This document shows, one piece after another, positions 26,054 through 35,076 of a stretch of DNA of 64,000 nucleotides (positions are counted from its first letter, which is position 1; every line of letters begins with the position of its first letter). Position numbers and translations under genes: made by a program. The notes beneath the pieces were generated by a model that had not been told where the DNA came from, searched no databases, and saw only the letters and a program-made list of their open reading frames with translations. The DNA is from Anaeromyxobacter sp. Fw109-5 (lineage in GTDB: Bacteria > Myxococcota > Myxococcia > Myxococcales > Anaeromyxobacteraceae). The DNA lies in assembly GCF_000017505.1 (NCBI RefSeq), contig NC_009675.1, positions 5,150,501 to 5,214,500 on the forward strand, read 5' to 3'.

Positions 26054-29000
26054 TTGACCAGCTCCTCGTAGTAGCGCTGCACCTCGCCCCGGTAGCGCTC
26101 CGGCGCGCCCTGCCTCATCGCGTCGAGCAGGTCCTTGCGGAACTCCTCCGGCACCTTGTAGGCCTCCGCGCCCGGGATCTTCACCTTCTCGCGCGACGCC
26201 TCGCGGCCGTCCCCCATCTCCTCGCCGCCGCCCTGCTCGCCGAACGGGAACGGGAAGCCCATGCCGCTCCCGCCGCCCTTGCCCTGGTTCTTCGCCGCCT
26301 CCTCGAGCCCCTTCTGGAAGCGCGAGAGGGCGTCCAGCGCGAGCTGCTGCTCGCCGTGGCCGCGCTGCGGGTTGCGGTTGCCGAGCTCCGTCGCCGCCTC
26401 GCCCATGTGGCCGCGCGACTCGCCGAGCTGGCCCTGCGCGTCCGGCGGGAAGATGGGCGCCTGCTGCATGAGCTCGGCGAGCTTCTGCTGGAGCCCCTGC
26501 GCCTGCTTCTCGAGCGCGCCCTGCTTCTCCGACAGCTCGCCGAGCCGCTGCTGCGCCTCGGGCGGCAGCACCGTGCGCGGGTCGGGGAACAGCTTCGACA
26601 GGGCGTCGCGGATCTCCCGCGCCTTCGGCACCGCCTCCTCCACCGCCCGGTGCGCGTCGGCGACCCGCCCCGGGTCGCGCTTCATCATCGAGGGGGTCTG
26701 CTGCGAGAGCGCCGCGTCCTCCTCCAGGTAGCGCGAGAGCCGCTCCACCGACGGCGCCGCCCGCTGCGAGGTCTCCCAGGCGGCCCCCATCTCCTTCATC
26801 CCGAGGGCGCGCTCGAGGTCGGCGAGCGCCTCGCGCGACTGCTCGTACTCCACCTCGGAGCGGTAGGAGATGCCGGGCTGCGCCCGGTCCACGTCGCGGC
26901 GCGCCTCGCCGGCGAGCTTCTCGAGCCGCTCCACCTCCTGCTCGGAGGCCTTGGTCCGGTCCTGCAGCCGCTTGCGATACTCCTGGCGCACCTGCTCCGT
27001 CTCGGTGGCCGTGCGCTCCTGCTCGGCCTTCACCTTCTCGAGCTGATCCTTGAAGGCGAGCATCTCCTTCATGAGCGCCTGCGCCTTCTCGTCGGGCAGG
27101 CCGGCGGTGCGCTGCAGGCCGGCGAGCATCTGGTCCATGGACGAGGCCATCTCGTCGAGCGCCTTCATGGCCGCCTCGACGTCGCCCTTGGCGAGCAGCT
27201 CCTCGACCCGATCGAGCCCGCCCATGAGGTCCTTCGAGCGCTGCATCTCGGCGAGGGCCTCGGCGTTCATGTGCTCGTCGTTGAAGCCCTTCGAGAGCTC
27301 CGCCATCTGCGAGAGCAGGTCGCGCACGCGCTCCTTCATGCGGCCGATCTCCGCGAGGAGCTCCTGCTTCGCCGCGTCGCTCGGGGAGGCGCGGTACTTC
27401 TCGAGGAGCGAGGCGAGCTCGCGGCGGCGGCTGGCGAGGTCCTTGGCGAGCCGCACGAGGTCCTCGGCGCGCCGCTTGTCGAGGAGCTGCTCGAGGTAGA
27501 GGACGCCCTTCTCCAGCTCCTGGTCGAGGTTCGCGTCGAGCGCGGCCATCCCGCGGAGCAGCCCGGCGTCGGGCCGGATGCGCACGCGGATCGCCTGCGC
27601 CACCGAGGCGCGCGGGCCGGCGAGGCGCCCCTCGGCGCCGCGGATGGCGCCGGCCACGTTCTGGAGCGCGGCGGCGATCTCCTTCGGGCCGGCGCGGTCG
27701 CGCCGGATCTCGCGCGCCGCCTCCCGCATCCGCTCGTGCAGGTGGCGGGTGCGGACGTCGAGCTGCTGCACCGCCGCGAGCCGCTCGGCCGTGGTGATCG
27801 CGCCCGCCGAGAAGGTCTCCAGCCGGTCCCCGAGGACGCCGACCAGCTCCTCGAACACCTGGCGCGCCTTCTCGAGCACCTGCCGGCGGTGCTCCGCCTC
27901 GGAGTAGACCTTCAGCGTGTGCGCCTCGGTCCGGGTCTTCTTCGGGCCGGAGACGGTGTCCGTGTCGAGCACCTCGACCCAGTAGGTGAGCCGGTCGCCC
28001 TCGCGGAGCTTCTCCGCGGCGACGTCGAGCTCGTGGACGCCGCCGTCGCGGCGGAGCCCCTGCGGCCTGCGGAGCACGCGGCGCTGCTCCTCGCCCCCCG
28101 CGCGCTTCACGACCAGCGCGGCCTCGGACAGGCCGAAGTCGTCCTCCGCCTGCCACTCGATCCCGACGCGCGCGTCCGCGTCCGCCTCGAGCTCGCGCTC
28201 GGGGGCGGTGATGCGCACCTCCGGGAAGGCGTCGGCCTCGACCACGATCGGGATGGGCGGGCCCTCGGCCACCTCCTTCTTGCCGTCGAGGTAGCGGAAG
28301 CGGTAGCTGCCGCCGTCGGTGACGAGCAGGCGGCCGCGCAGGTCGCGCTGGCCGCTCACCGAGAGCGCGTAGCGCTTCACGGGGCTGCCGCGCTCCCTCG
28401 ACTCGGCGCCGCCGCTGGCGGCGCTACGCTCGGGATGAGCGGGCGGGGTGGGTCCGGCCTCCTCTCGTCGATTCCCTTCGTCCCGAGCGTAGGGCCCGGT
28501 CCCGCCCTGCTCGCCCCGCGCGTCCGGGACCGGAGTCGAGGGATGAGCCTGGGTCACCGCCGGATCGACCTCGAGCTCGACCACGAGCTCCGCCTGCTTC
28601 ACGTCGCGGTCCGCGCGCGTCTCCAGGGTCACCTCGGTGCCCTTGGGCGCGCGGATCTCGCCGCCGGTCCCCGAGAGCGTGCGCGGCTCCCGCTTCATGT
28701 ACGCCGGGTACTGGAAGGTGAGCTGGATGTCGCCGGTGATCGGGTCTGCGGCGGGCGCGGGCGTGCCGGGCGGATCGCCGAGCAGCACGCGTCCGTAAGC
28801 GCGGACGAGCGGGGCTCCGGCGAGCAGGAAGGCGGCGGCGTGGACGGCGAGCACGGCGAGGAGGGCGAGCACCCCGCGGCGCGCCCAGCGATCGGGGACG
28901 GCGGCGGCGAGGTCCAGCTCGCGCGCCCGCGCGGCGGTCCGCGCGAGGTGCTCGTCCACGAGGGCCACCGAGTAACGCCCGCTCGCCTGGATGGCGTCTC

Positions 29001-29337
29001 GCTCGCGAGCGAGCTCGACCGAGGAGACGAGATCGGAGCGGAGCGCGGGCGCGTCGTGCGCGACCGTGCGCGCCGCCGCCTCCGGCGACCACGCGCTGCG
29101 GAGGAGCGCGCGCACCGCCAGCACGGCGGCGGAGACGACGGCGGTGCACGCCGCGGCGAGCACCACCGGGCGCAGCCCGGCGCGCACGCCCAGGAACGCC
29201 GCCGCCAGCGCGCCCGCGAGCACCACGCCGAGGCCCGCCGCGAGCCCGAAGCCGAGCGCGGCGAGCAGCACCACCCGGATCCGCCTGCGCCGCGCCCCGT
29301 CGAGGACGCGCGCGATCTCACCGTAAGCGACCGTCAT
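26050..29337 (-). CDS. DUF4175-family large membrane protein
   Basis: A 1095-residue protein resembling DUF4175. Two or three membrane segments lie near the N-terminus (about 22-70 and 150-175). A periplasmic beta-rich part follows ('VRITAPERELEADADARVGIEWQAEDDFGLSEAALVV' typical). A very long coiled-coil and Gln/Glu/Ala-rich region occupies the C-terminal half, ending in a Gly-rich 'GGGSGMGFPFPFGEQGGGEE' stretch. Around residues 299-316 a low-complexity insert (HPERSAASGGAESR) is encoded by a palindromic repeat. It is first in a block with the peptidase, MoxR, DUF58 and BatA-like genes, so an envelope role is likely. ATG start at 29337. Confidence 0.8.
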   Translation of the reverse strand: MTVAYGEIARVLDGARRRRIRVVLLAALGFGLAAGLGVVLAGALAAAFLGVRAGLRPVVLAAACTAVVSAAVLAVRALLRSAWSPEAAARTVAHDAPALRSDLVSSVELARERDAIQASGRYSVALVDEHLARTAARARELDLAAAVPDRWARRGVLALLAVLAVHAAAFLLAGAPLVRAYGRVLLGDPPGTPAPAADPITGDIQLTFQYPAYMKREPRTLSGTGGEIRAPKGTEVTLETRADRDVKQAELVVELEVDPAVTQAHPSTPVPDARGEQGGTGPYARDEGNRREEAGPTPPAHPERSAASGGAESRERGSPVKRYALSVSGQRDLRGRLLVTDGGSYRFRYLDGKKEVAEGPPIPIVVEADAFPEVRITAPERELEADADARVGIEWQAEDDFGLSEAALVVKRAGGEEQRRVLRRPQGLRRDGGVHELDVAAEKLREGDRLTYWVEVLDTDTVSGPKKTRTEAHTLKVYSEAEHRRQVLEKARQVFEELVGVLGDRLETFSAGAITTAERLAAVQQLDVRTRHLHERMREAAREIRRDRAGPKEIAAALQNVAGAIRGAEGRLAGPRASVAQAIRVRIRPDAGLLRGMAALDANLDQELEKGVLYLEQLLDKRRAEDLVRLAKDLASRRRELASLLEKYRASPSDAAKQELLAEIGRMKERVRDLLSQMAELSKGFNDEHMNAEALAEMQRSKDLMGGLDRVEELLAKGDVEAAMKALDEMASSMDQMLAGLQRTAGLPDEKAQALMKEMLAFKDQLEKVKAEQERTATETEQVRQEYRKRLQDRTKASEQEVERLEKLAGEARRDVDRAQPGISYRSEVEYEQSREALADLERALGMKEMGAAWETSQRAAPSVERLSRYLEEDAALSQQTPSMMKRDPGRVADAHRAVEEAVPKAREIRDALSKLFPDPRTVLPPEAQQRLGELSEKQGALEKQAQGLQQKLAELMQQAPIFPPDAQGQLGESRGHMGEAATELGNRNPQRGHGEQQLALDALSRFQKGLEEAAKNQGKGGGSGMGFPFPFGEQGGGEEMGDGREASREKVKIPGAEAYKVPEEFRKDLLDAMRQGAPERYRGEVQRYYEELVK
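28391..28441. repeat. Hairpin-cored palindromic repeat inside the DUF4175 gene
   Basis: Outer arms CGCTCCCTCG / CGGGATGAGCG flank an inner perfect stem GCGCCGCC (28406-28413) with GGCGGCGC (28417-28424). The layout matches the element at 36895-36950. It is in frame and encodes a Ser/Ala/Glu-rich insert. Confidence 0.65.
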
Positions 29338-29526
29338 CGGCCCTTTCGACCGTTCCCGCCCGACCCCAGCGGCTCATGGAGGATAACGCGGGGAGGTCCG
29401 AGGTGCCCCGACGGCGTCATCGGAGGGGTCGCGCCCACACGCGTCCGTTTGCGGGGCGTGCCGCGCCGGGTGTGCTACTTTCCGCCGTCCCAGTTGAATT
29501 TCCTTCAAGGAGCAGCCGTCCGACCG
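29338..29526. promoter_or_regulatory. Divergent promoter region, DUF4175 block and sigma operon
   Basis: The 189 bases must hold promoters for the minus-strand envelope block and the plus-strand sigma operon. The AT-richer patch 29470-29505 is the likely core for the sigma gene, but no convincing box pair could be placed. AAGGAG (about 29508) is 13 or so bases from the ATG at 29527. Confidence 0.35.
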
Positions 29527-30144
29527 ATGGTAGCCGACGACCTCGCGCTGGTCTCCAAGGCCCAGGCCGGCGACCCCGACGCGTTCCGCGCGCTGGTCGT
29601 CCGCTACCAGAGGAAGGTGTACGCCTTGGCGCTCGGCATCGTGAAAGACGGGGATCTCGCCTGGGACGTCGCCCAGGAGGCGTTCGTGCGGGTCCACGGG
29701 CACCTGGGCTCTTTCGAGGGCAAGTCGTCGTTCTCGACCTGGGTCTTCCGCATCGCCACCCACCTGTCGATCGACGCGGTCCGGCGCGAGCGGAGCGCGC
29801 AGAAGGACGACGTGGACGAGGTGCGCGAGGTCGATCTGTCCGAGGCCGGCGAGGGGATCCTCGCCACCTCGCTCGGCAACGACCCCGCCGAGAACGCGCT
29901 CCGCCGCGAGATGGCGGAGAAGATCCACGCCGCGCTCGCGACCTTGCCGGAGAAGCACCGCACCATCCTCGTGCTGCGCGAGGTGGAGGGGCTCTCCTAC
30001 GAGGAGCTCGCCGAGCGGCTCGGGATCCACAAGGGGACGGTGATGAGCCGCCTCTTCCACGCGCGAAAGAAGATGCAGGCCGCCCTGCGCGACTACGCGG
30101 AGCGCCCGGAAGTGGAAGCCGAGGACGAGGAGTCCGCGCCATGA
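29527..30144 (+). CDS. ECF RNA polymerase sigma factor, RpoE-like
   Basis: A 205-residue extracytoplasmic-function sigma factor. Region 2 is seen in 'DAFRALVVRYQRKVYALALGIVKDGDLAWDVAQEAFVRV' and 'SSFSTWVFRIATHLSIDAVRR'. Region 4 is seen in 'LATLPEKHRTILVLREVEGLSYEELAERLGIHKGTVMSRLFHARKKM'. Its stop overlaps the anti-sigma start in an ATGA, so the two are co-translated. The ATG at 29527 is preferred; a TTG at 29492 is in frame but lacks a ribosome-binding site. A long acidic tail (EAEDEESAP) ends the protein. Confidence 0.93.
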   Translation: MVADDLALVSKAQAGDPDAFRALVVRYQRKVYALALGIVKDGDLAWDVAQEAFVRVHGHLGSFEGKSSFSTWVFRIATHLSIDAVRRERSAQKDDVDEVREVDLSEAGEGILATSLGNDPAENALRREMAEKIHAALATLPEKHRTILVLREVEGLSYEELAERLGIHKGTVMSRLFHARKKMQAALRDYAERPEVEAEDEESAP

Positions 30145-30605
30145 AGGACTGCGTCCGCTACGCCCCGATGCTCGGCGCCCGCGAGGGCGATCTCTCCCCC
30201 GAGGAGCAGCGCGCGCTCGACGCGCACCTCCAGGCCTGCCCCGCCTGCCGCGCCCTCGCCGCCGACCTGGCCGCGCTCGACGGGCTCGTGGGCGAGTCGC
30301 TCATGGCGCGCGCGAACGCCCGCGACTTCGCGCCCTTCGTGGACGGGGTGATGGCGCGCGTGGGCGTGCAGGGATCCGCGCCCGCACGCCGGCACGGGTT
30401 CCTGGGGTGGTTCCGCGCGCACCCGCGCGCCGCGCTCGCCTCGCTGGTGCCGGTTCTGGCGGCGGTCGCTCTCGTCGTGTACGTTCGCATCGAAGGCGAC
30501 GACGGCCAGATCGCGCTCTTCGAGATGGCGACCGAGGGCGAGGTGACCATGGTGCTGCAGACGTCCGACGGCCCCGTGGTGCTGCTCGGCGAGGAGCATT
30601 CGTGA
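30141..30605 (+). CDS. Zinc-finger anti-sigma factor (ZAS domain)
   Basis: A 154-residue predicted inhibitor of the sigma factor encoded just upstream. The N-terminus carries the zinc-binding H-x3-C-x2-C motif (HLQACPAC, residues 29-36). A single membrane helix lies at about 102-120 ('ALASLVPVLAAVALVVYV'), and about 30 periplasmic residues follow. This fits a membrane-bound sensor that releases the sigma factor on an envelope signal. It overlaps the sigma gene by four bases and, through a GTGA, the next gene. Confidence 0.9.
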   Translation: MKDCVRYAPMLGAREGDLSPEEQRALDAHLQACPACRALAADLAALDGLVGESLMARANARDFAPFVDGVMARVGVQGSAPARRHGFLGWFRAHPRAALASLVPVLAAVALVVYVRIEGDDGQIALFEMATEGEVTMVLQTSDGPVVLLGEEHS

Positions 30606-31066
30606 GCCGCCGCCCAGGAGGCCTGGTGACCCGCACGTTCTTCGCCGCGACGCTCTGCCTTCTCGCCGCGCTCGCGTCCGTGTTGCCGGCCGCCGCCCGC
30701 GCCGAGGTCCCGGTCGCGGTCCGCGTCATCAAGGGCTCGCGCCAGGGCCCGCCCAAGATCGATCCGCGCCTCGACGACCTGCGCCGGCAGCTCTCGCCGC
30801 TCGCGTACGTCCGCTGGGAGCAGGTGAGCGAGAAGCGCCTCGACCTCGACCGCGGCCGCACCGAGTTCGTCGAGCTGCCCGACGGCGACACCGCCGCGCT
30901 CACGCTGCAGGAGCGGCACGGCGACACCGTCACCTTCGAGGTGGCGCTCACCTCGCGGAACACGCAGTCGCGGCTGACCGTGCAGAAGGGCCAGCGCATC
31001 GTGCACCAGGTGACCGGGGAGAAGAAGGGCTCGGCCCTCTTCCTCACCGTGAACGCGTGGCCGTAG
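30602..31066 (+). CDS. Secreted protein, third gene of the sigma operon
   Basis: A 154-residue protein of unknown function with a signal peptide ('FFAATLCLLAALASVLPAAARA'). The mature part of about 120 residues is rich in charged beta-type sequence ('AYVRWEQVSEKRLDLDRGRTEFVELPDG', 'FLTVNAWP'). Two starts are possible: GTG at 30602, which overlaps the anti-sigma stop, and GTG at 30626, four bases after AGGAGG and giving a more usual signal peptide. As part of the sigma/anti-sigma operon it may be the periplasmic sensor or an effector, which is inference. Confidence 0.7.
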   Translation: MSRRPGGLVTRTFFAATLCLLAALASVLPAAARAEVPVAVRVIKGSRQGPPKIDPRLDDLRRQLSPLAYVRWEQVSEKRLDLDRGRTEFVELPDGDTAALTLQERHGDTVTFEVALTSRNTQSRLTVQKGQRIVHQVTGEKKGSALFLTVNAWP

Positions 31067-31079
31067 CGGAAGCTCCGGC

Positions 31080-33329
31080 CTACCCGTACCGATACTGGTA
31101 GTGATACCCGTTCCGCCGCCCCAGGCCGCGGTCGAGGTGCACGCCGTTCAGCACGAGGCCGTGCACGCGCACCCCGCCGCGGGCGAACGCGCGGAGGGAG
31201 GCCGCGATCTCGCGGAGCGGGTGCTCGCCGGCGCGCAGCACGAGCAGGTTCACGCTGGCGTGACGCCCGATGACGGCGGCGTCGGTCACCGCCAGGATGG
31301 GCGGCGTGTCGAGGAGCACGAGCTCGAAGCGGCCGGCCAGCTCCTGGAGGAGGCGCGCGAAGCGCTCGCTGGAGAGGAGCTCGGCGGGGTTCGGCGGGAT
31401 GGTGCCGGTCGGCAGGAAGCGCACGTTGTTCGACGAGGTCGGGCGGATCGCCTCGTCCAGGGAGACGTGGCCGCCGATGACGTCGGAGAGGCCGCGCGCG
31501 CGGTCGGTGCCGTAGTACTCGTGCAGGTGGCCGCGGCGGAGGTCGGCGTCCACCACCACCACCTGCTTGCCGGCCTCGCCGAGCAGGTGGGCGAGGTTCG
31601 CCGAGACGAACGACTTGCCCACCCCCGGCGCCGGGCCGGAGAGCGAGACGATCCCGCTCGAGGCCTCGAAGAGCGCGAACTGCAGGCTGGTGCGCAGGCT
31701 GCGCAGGCTCTCGACGGCGAGGTCCTTGGGATCGACGTCGGCGAGGATCGGGACGGGGACGCGCTCGCGGCGCGCGCGCCGGTCGGCCTCCACCTGCCGC
31801 TCGCTGAACGGGACGCTGGCGTGCACGCCGATGCCGGTGGCGCGCTCGAGCGCCTCCGGATCCTCCACGCCCTGATCGAAGGCGCGGCGCGCGAAGGCGA
31901 GCCCCACGCCGCCCGCGAGCCCGAGGAAGAGGGCCAGGGCGAGCACCCGGGCGCGCTTCGGCGCGACCGGCTCCACCGGGACGATGGCGGCGTCGAGGAT
32001 GCGGACGTTGCCGATCGTCCCCTCCTTCACGACCTTCAGCTCCTGGGCCTTGTTGAGGAGCATGAGGTACAGCTCGTTCGCGACCTTCACGTCGCGCATG
32101 CGCCGCGCCGACTCCATCTCGGCCTCGGGCAGCTTCTTGAGCCGCTCGTCCAGCGTGGCGCGCTCGGACTCGAGGCGGCGGACCTTCTGGCCGAGGGCGA
32201 CCAGGGCCGGGTGCGTCTCGGTGAACTTCAGCCGCAGGGCGGCGTACTCGACCTGGACCTCGGAGAGCGCCTTCTCGATCTCCACCGCGCGCGTGACCGC
32301 CGCCTGCGTCTCGAGCGAGACGTCCACGCCTCCCTTGCGGGAGCGGTAGCTCTCGTACTCGGTCTCCGCCGCGTCGAGGTTGCCGCGCAGCTCGGGGAGC
32401 TGCCCCTCGAGGAAGGCGAGCGTCTTCTCGGCCTCGGCGCTCCTCCGCTCCACGTTGCGGCGCACGTACGCGCGGGAGAGCGAGTCCAGGATCGCGGCCA
32501 CCTGCACCGGATCGTCCCCCTCCAGCGCGAGCTGGAGGATGCCCGTCTTCTTGCCCTTCTCCGAGATGCGCAGCTGCTCCTGCAGGTCGGCGATCGCCGC
32601 GTCGCGGCGCAGCCGGGCGACGCCGAACTCCGTGCCCGGCCGGGCGACGAGCGCGGCGACGAAGGCGCCGGCGCCGTTCCCCGAGGCGGCCTTCCCGACC
32701 TCGCCCTCGAGGAGCGTCTCGCCGTCCGGACCGCGGAGCGCGTAGCGGCCGCCCTCGCCGGCGACGAGGGTGAGCGGCTCGCCGTAGAGCCGCTCCGGCA
32801 GGTCGAGCCGGTCGAGCTTCAGCTGCTCGCCGCCCCAGCCGAACGACGACAGCCCGAGGAACGCCCCCGCGACGCCGTCCTCCGCGTCGTGGCGGCGGGC
32901 GAGGAAGCCGCCGAGGAGCGGGAAGCGGCTGGGCCGCGCGACGAGGTCGAGCCTCAGGCCGTCCACGGCGTCGCCCAGGATCGCGCGGGAGCGGAGGATC
33001 TCGATCTCGGCCTCGGCGGGCGTCGAGTCGCCGAACGCCGCGGTGAGATCGCCGAGGAGCCCCGTCCCCGCCTTCTGATCCTCGACCTGCACGAGCACGT
33101 CGGAGCGGAAGACGGGCGTGGCGAGGAGCGCGTAGGCGCCGCCGAGCGCCGCCGCGGCGACGACCGCCGCCGCGATGAGCTTGCGGGCCCCGACGAGCAC
33201 GTCGAGGTACTCGCTCAGCGACGGCTCGTCGTCTCCCGGCTCCGGCGCCGAGAAGAGCTCGTCTGGAGCGCGCGTCTTCGGGGATGCGCCCGGGAGGACC
33301 TCGAGCGCCACGTCTCCTCGCTTCGACAT
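31080..33329 (-). CDS. Polysaccharide copolymerase/tyrosine autokinase, Wzc-like
   Basis: A 749-residue inner-membrane protein. A Wzz-type domain with the first helix at about 49-70 comes first, then a coiled-coil periplasmic part with the GNVR-type segment, and the second helix near 455-475. The C-terminal BY-kinase domain has Walker A GPAPGVGKS, Walker A' VVVVDADLR and Walker B LVLLDTPP. It ends in a Tyr cluster (GYHYQYRYG), the usual autophosphorylation site. It controls chain length and export together with the Wza-like and Wzb-like products encoded just upstream. ATG start at 33329. Confidence 0.92.
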   Translation of the reverse strand: MSKRGDVALEVLPGASPKTRAPDELFSAPEPGDDEPSLSEYLDVLVGARKLIAAAVVAAAALGGAYALLATPVFRSDVLVQVEDQKAGTGLLGDLTAAFGDSTPAEAEIEILRSRAILGDAVDGLRLDLVARPSRFPLLGGFLARRHDAEDGVAGAFLGLSSFGWGGEQLKLDRLDLPERLYGEPLTLVAGEGGRYALRGPDGETLLEGEVGKAASGNGAGAFVAALVARPGTEFGVARLRRDAAIADLQEQLRISEKGKKTGILQLALEGDDPVQVAAILDSLSRAYVRRNVERRSAEAEKTLAFLEGQLPELRGNLDAAETEYESYRSRKGGVDVSLETQAAVTRAVEIEKALSEVQVEYAALRLKFTETHPALVALGQKVRRLESERATLDERLKKLPEAEMESARRMRDVKVANELYLMLLNKAQELKVVKEGTIGNVRILDAAIVPVEPVAPKRARVLALALFLGLAGGVGLAFARRAFDQGVEDPEALERATGIGVHASVPFSERQVEADRRARRERVPVPILADVDPKDLAVESLRSLRTSLQFALFEASSGIVSLSGPAPGVGKSFVSANLAHLLGEAGKQVVVVDADLRRGHLHEYYGTDRARGLSDVIGGHVSLDEAIRPTSSNNVRFLPTGTIPPNPAELLSSERFARLLQELAGRFELVLLDTPPILAVTDAAVIGRHASVNLLVLRAGEHPLREIAASLRAFARGGVRVHGLVLNGVHLDRGLGRRNGYHYQYRYG

Positions 33330-33333
33330 TCGA

Positions 33334-34458
33334 CTAGTTCCCTATGACCACGTCTCTGCTGCGGTCGAAGGCGTCCACGCCGTACCAGAGGGTCTGGAGC
33401 GTGGGCAGGACCTGCGTGATGATGCGGTTCCAGTTGGTGAGGCCGTACGGCGCCACGTAGACGACGTCCTGCGGCTCGAGCTGGAAGTGCGTCGCGAGCA
33501 GCATCGCGTCCGCGCTCGACGCGTCGAGGCGGTAGACCCGCGGCGTCTCGTAGCGTCCGCGGAACACGAAGATGTCGCTCGGGTTCGAGGTGGTCGGGTC
33601 GAAGCCCTCCGAGTCCCCGATGGCCTCAGCGAGGCTCATCCGCCCGCGGGCCATGACCTTGGACGACGGCCGCTGGACCTCGCCGAGCACGAAGACCTTG
33701 TTCTCCTCGCGCGACGGGACGTGCACCACGTCGCCGTCCTGGAGGAGCCAGTTCTGCGAGCGATCCCCCTCGTCGTAGAAGGCCTGCAGGTCGAGGCGAT
33801 AGGTGCGGCCCGCGCGAGTGAGGACCACGCCGCGCGTCCACGCGTTCGGGGTGAGCCCCTCCGCGGCGCCGATCGCGTCCTGCACGCGGAGCGGCACGTC
33901 GGTGATGGGGAGGGTCGAGGGCCGCATCACCTCGCCCGTCACCTCGATGCGCTGCCCGCGGAACGCCGCGATGCGCACGTCGAGCTGCGGGTTCTCGATC
34001 ACCCGGCGCAGCCGGTCGGCGATGAGGGTGCGGACCTCGGGGAGCGTCTTGCCCGCGACCTCGATCACGCCCACGTGCGGGTAGAACATGGTCCCGTCCG
34101 CCTGCACCGCGTTGCCGAAGGTCTCGGCGGCGCGGAACTCGCCGGCGGGGATGGTGAGCTCGGGGTGATCCCAGACGATGACCGACAGCACGTCGTAGGG
34201 GGCGATGCGGTACTGCCAGCTCGCGGCCTGCTCGGCGAGGGGATCCTTCGGCCGCGCCGTCGCCGCCTTGCTCCGCGCCTCCGCCTCGTCCAGCAGGACC
34301 TTCGACGTGATCTGCACGATCGCGATGGGCTGCTCGGCCGTGCCGCGCGCCTCGAGCTGCCGCTGCTTGAACTGCAGGCCCGGGGCGACGGACGAGCAGG
34401 CGGTGAGGAGCCCGGCGAGCGCGAGGACACCCGCGTTGACGTGGGTCGGCGCGCTCAC
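33334..34458 (-). CDS. Polysaccharide export outer-membrane lipoprotein, Wza-like
   Basis: A 374-residue protein with a lipoprotein signal (AGLLTACS, Cys near residue 21). A polysaccharide export sheath domain follows ('YRIAPYDVLSVIVWDHPELTIPAGEFR', 'YPHVGVIEVAGKTLPEVRTLIADRL') and then SLBB repeats ('FVLGEVQRPSSKVMARGRMSLAEAIGDSEG'). The C-terminal part carries a possible outer-membrane helix. The GTG at 34458 overlaps the phosphatase stop in a GTGA and has GGAGGG before it. It pairs with the Wzc-like kinase, five bases downstream. Confidence 0.9.
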   Translation of the reverse strand: MSAPTHVNAGVLALAGLLTACSSVAPGLQFKQRQLEARGTAEQPIAIVQITSKVLLDEAEARSKAATARPKDPLAEQAASWQYRIAPYDVLSVIVWDHPELTIPAGEFRAAETFGNAVQADGTMFYPHVGVIEVAGKTLPEVRTLIADRLRRVIENPQLDVRIAAFRGQRIEVTGEVMRPSTLPITDVPLRVQDAIGAAEGLTPNAWTRGVVLTRAGRTYRLDLQAFYDEGDRSQNWLLQDGDVVHVPSREENKVFVLGEVQRPSSKVMARGRMSLAEAIGDSEGFDPTTSNPSDIFVFRGRYETPRVYRLDASSADAMLLATHFQLEPQDVVYVAPYGLTNWNRIITQVLPTLQTLWYGVDAFDRSRDVVIGN

Positions 34459-34901
34459 GACGCCCTCCAGAACGCCCGGTCGAAATCCTCGAGCCCTCGG
34501 TCGATGAGGGCGAGCGCCTGCTCGAAGGCGGCGCGGGGCTGGCGATAGGGATCCGGCACGTCGAACCCTCCGAACTTGCCGATGCGGTGGACACGCCCGC
34601 GCGACGAGGGCGCGAGCGCCTCTATCTGCTTCTGGTGACCGGACTCCATCACGAGGACGAGGTCCGCCGCAGCGAGGATCTCGGGGGTGAGCTGGCGGGC
34701 CCGGTGTCCCGAAAGGTCCAGCCCGCGCTCCTTCATGAGGTCGACCGCGATGGGATCCGCGCCCCGCCCCACCAGCGCACCGAGCCCCGCCGACTCCACG
34801 TTGCCCCGCCCGCGCGCCGCGAACCTCGCGCGCAGGAGCGCCTCCGCCATGGGGCTCCGGCAGATGTTGCCCACGCACACGATGAGGACCCGGTCGAGCA
34901 T
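34455..34901 (-). CDS. Low-molecular-weight protein tyrosine phosphatase, Wzb-like
   Basis: A 148-residue enzyme with the P-loop C-x5-R (CVGNICR, residues 9-15) followed by Ser and a DPYR acid motif near the C-terminus. It would dephosphorylate the Tyr cluster of the Wzc-like kinase encoded two genes downstream. ATG at 34901 is preferred (AAGAG just before it); a TTG six codons upstream is possible. It overlaps the Wza-like gene by four bases. Confidence 0.92.
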   Translation of the reverse strand: MLDRVLIVCVGNICRSPMAEALLRARFAARGRGNVESAGLGALVGRGADPIAVDLMKERGLDLSGHRARQLTPEILAAADLVLVMESGHQKQIEALAPSSRGRVHRIGKFGGFDVPDPYRQPRAAFEQALALIDRGLEDFDRAFWRAS

Positions 34902-34966
34902 CTCTTCACTTGGCGGCAAGGCGGGCGTCGTTTCCGCGCGAGCCGTGCTCGCGGGCAGCGTATCTC

Positions 34967-34998
34967 CGCTCGTCCTGAGCCTGTCGAAGGACGAGCGG
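34967..34998. repeat. REP-like palindrome, copy 6
   Basis: A 32-base copy with perfect arms CGCTCGTCCT and AGGACGAGCG around GAGCCTGTCGA. It lies between the ABC exporter and phosphatase genes, which run in the same direction. Confidence 0.88.
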
Positions 34999-35076
34999 GA
35001 CCGCTGCGGCCGCCCGTCTACCCGTCCGGTACCCCCCGGACTGGACGTGCAGGGTACCGGCCCCGCGCCCCGCCGT

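Noticed and set aside
26356-29526. Plus-strand open frame running into the sigma gene
   Set aside because: It is antisense to the DUF4175 gene and consists of Leu/Arg/His-rich noise. Sigma homology begins at 29527.
34985-35076. Small gene between the phosphatase and ABC exporter
   Set aside because: The stretch holds the REP-like element and GC-rich DNA with no start, ribosome-binding site or recognisable product.
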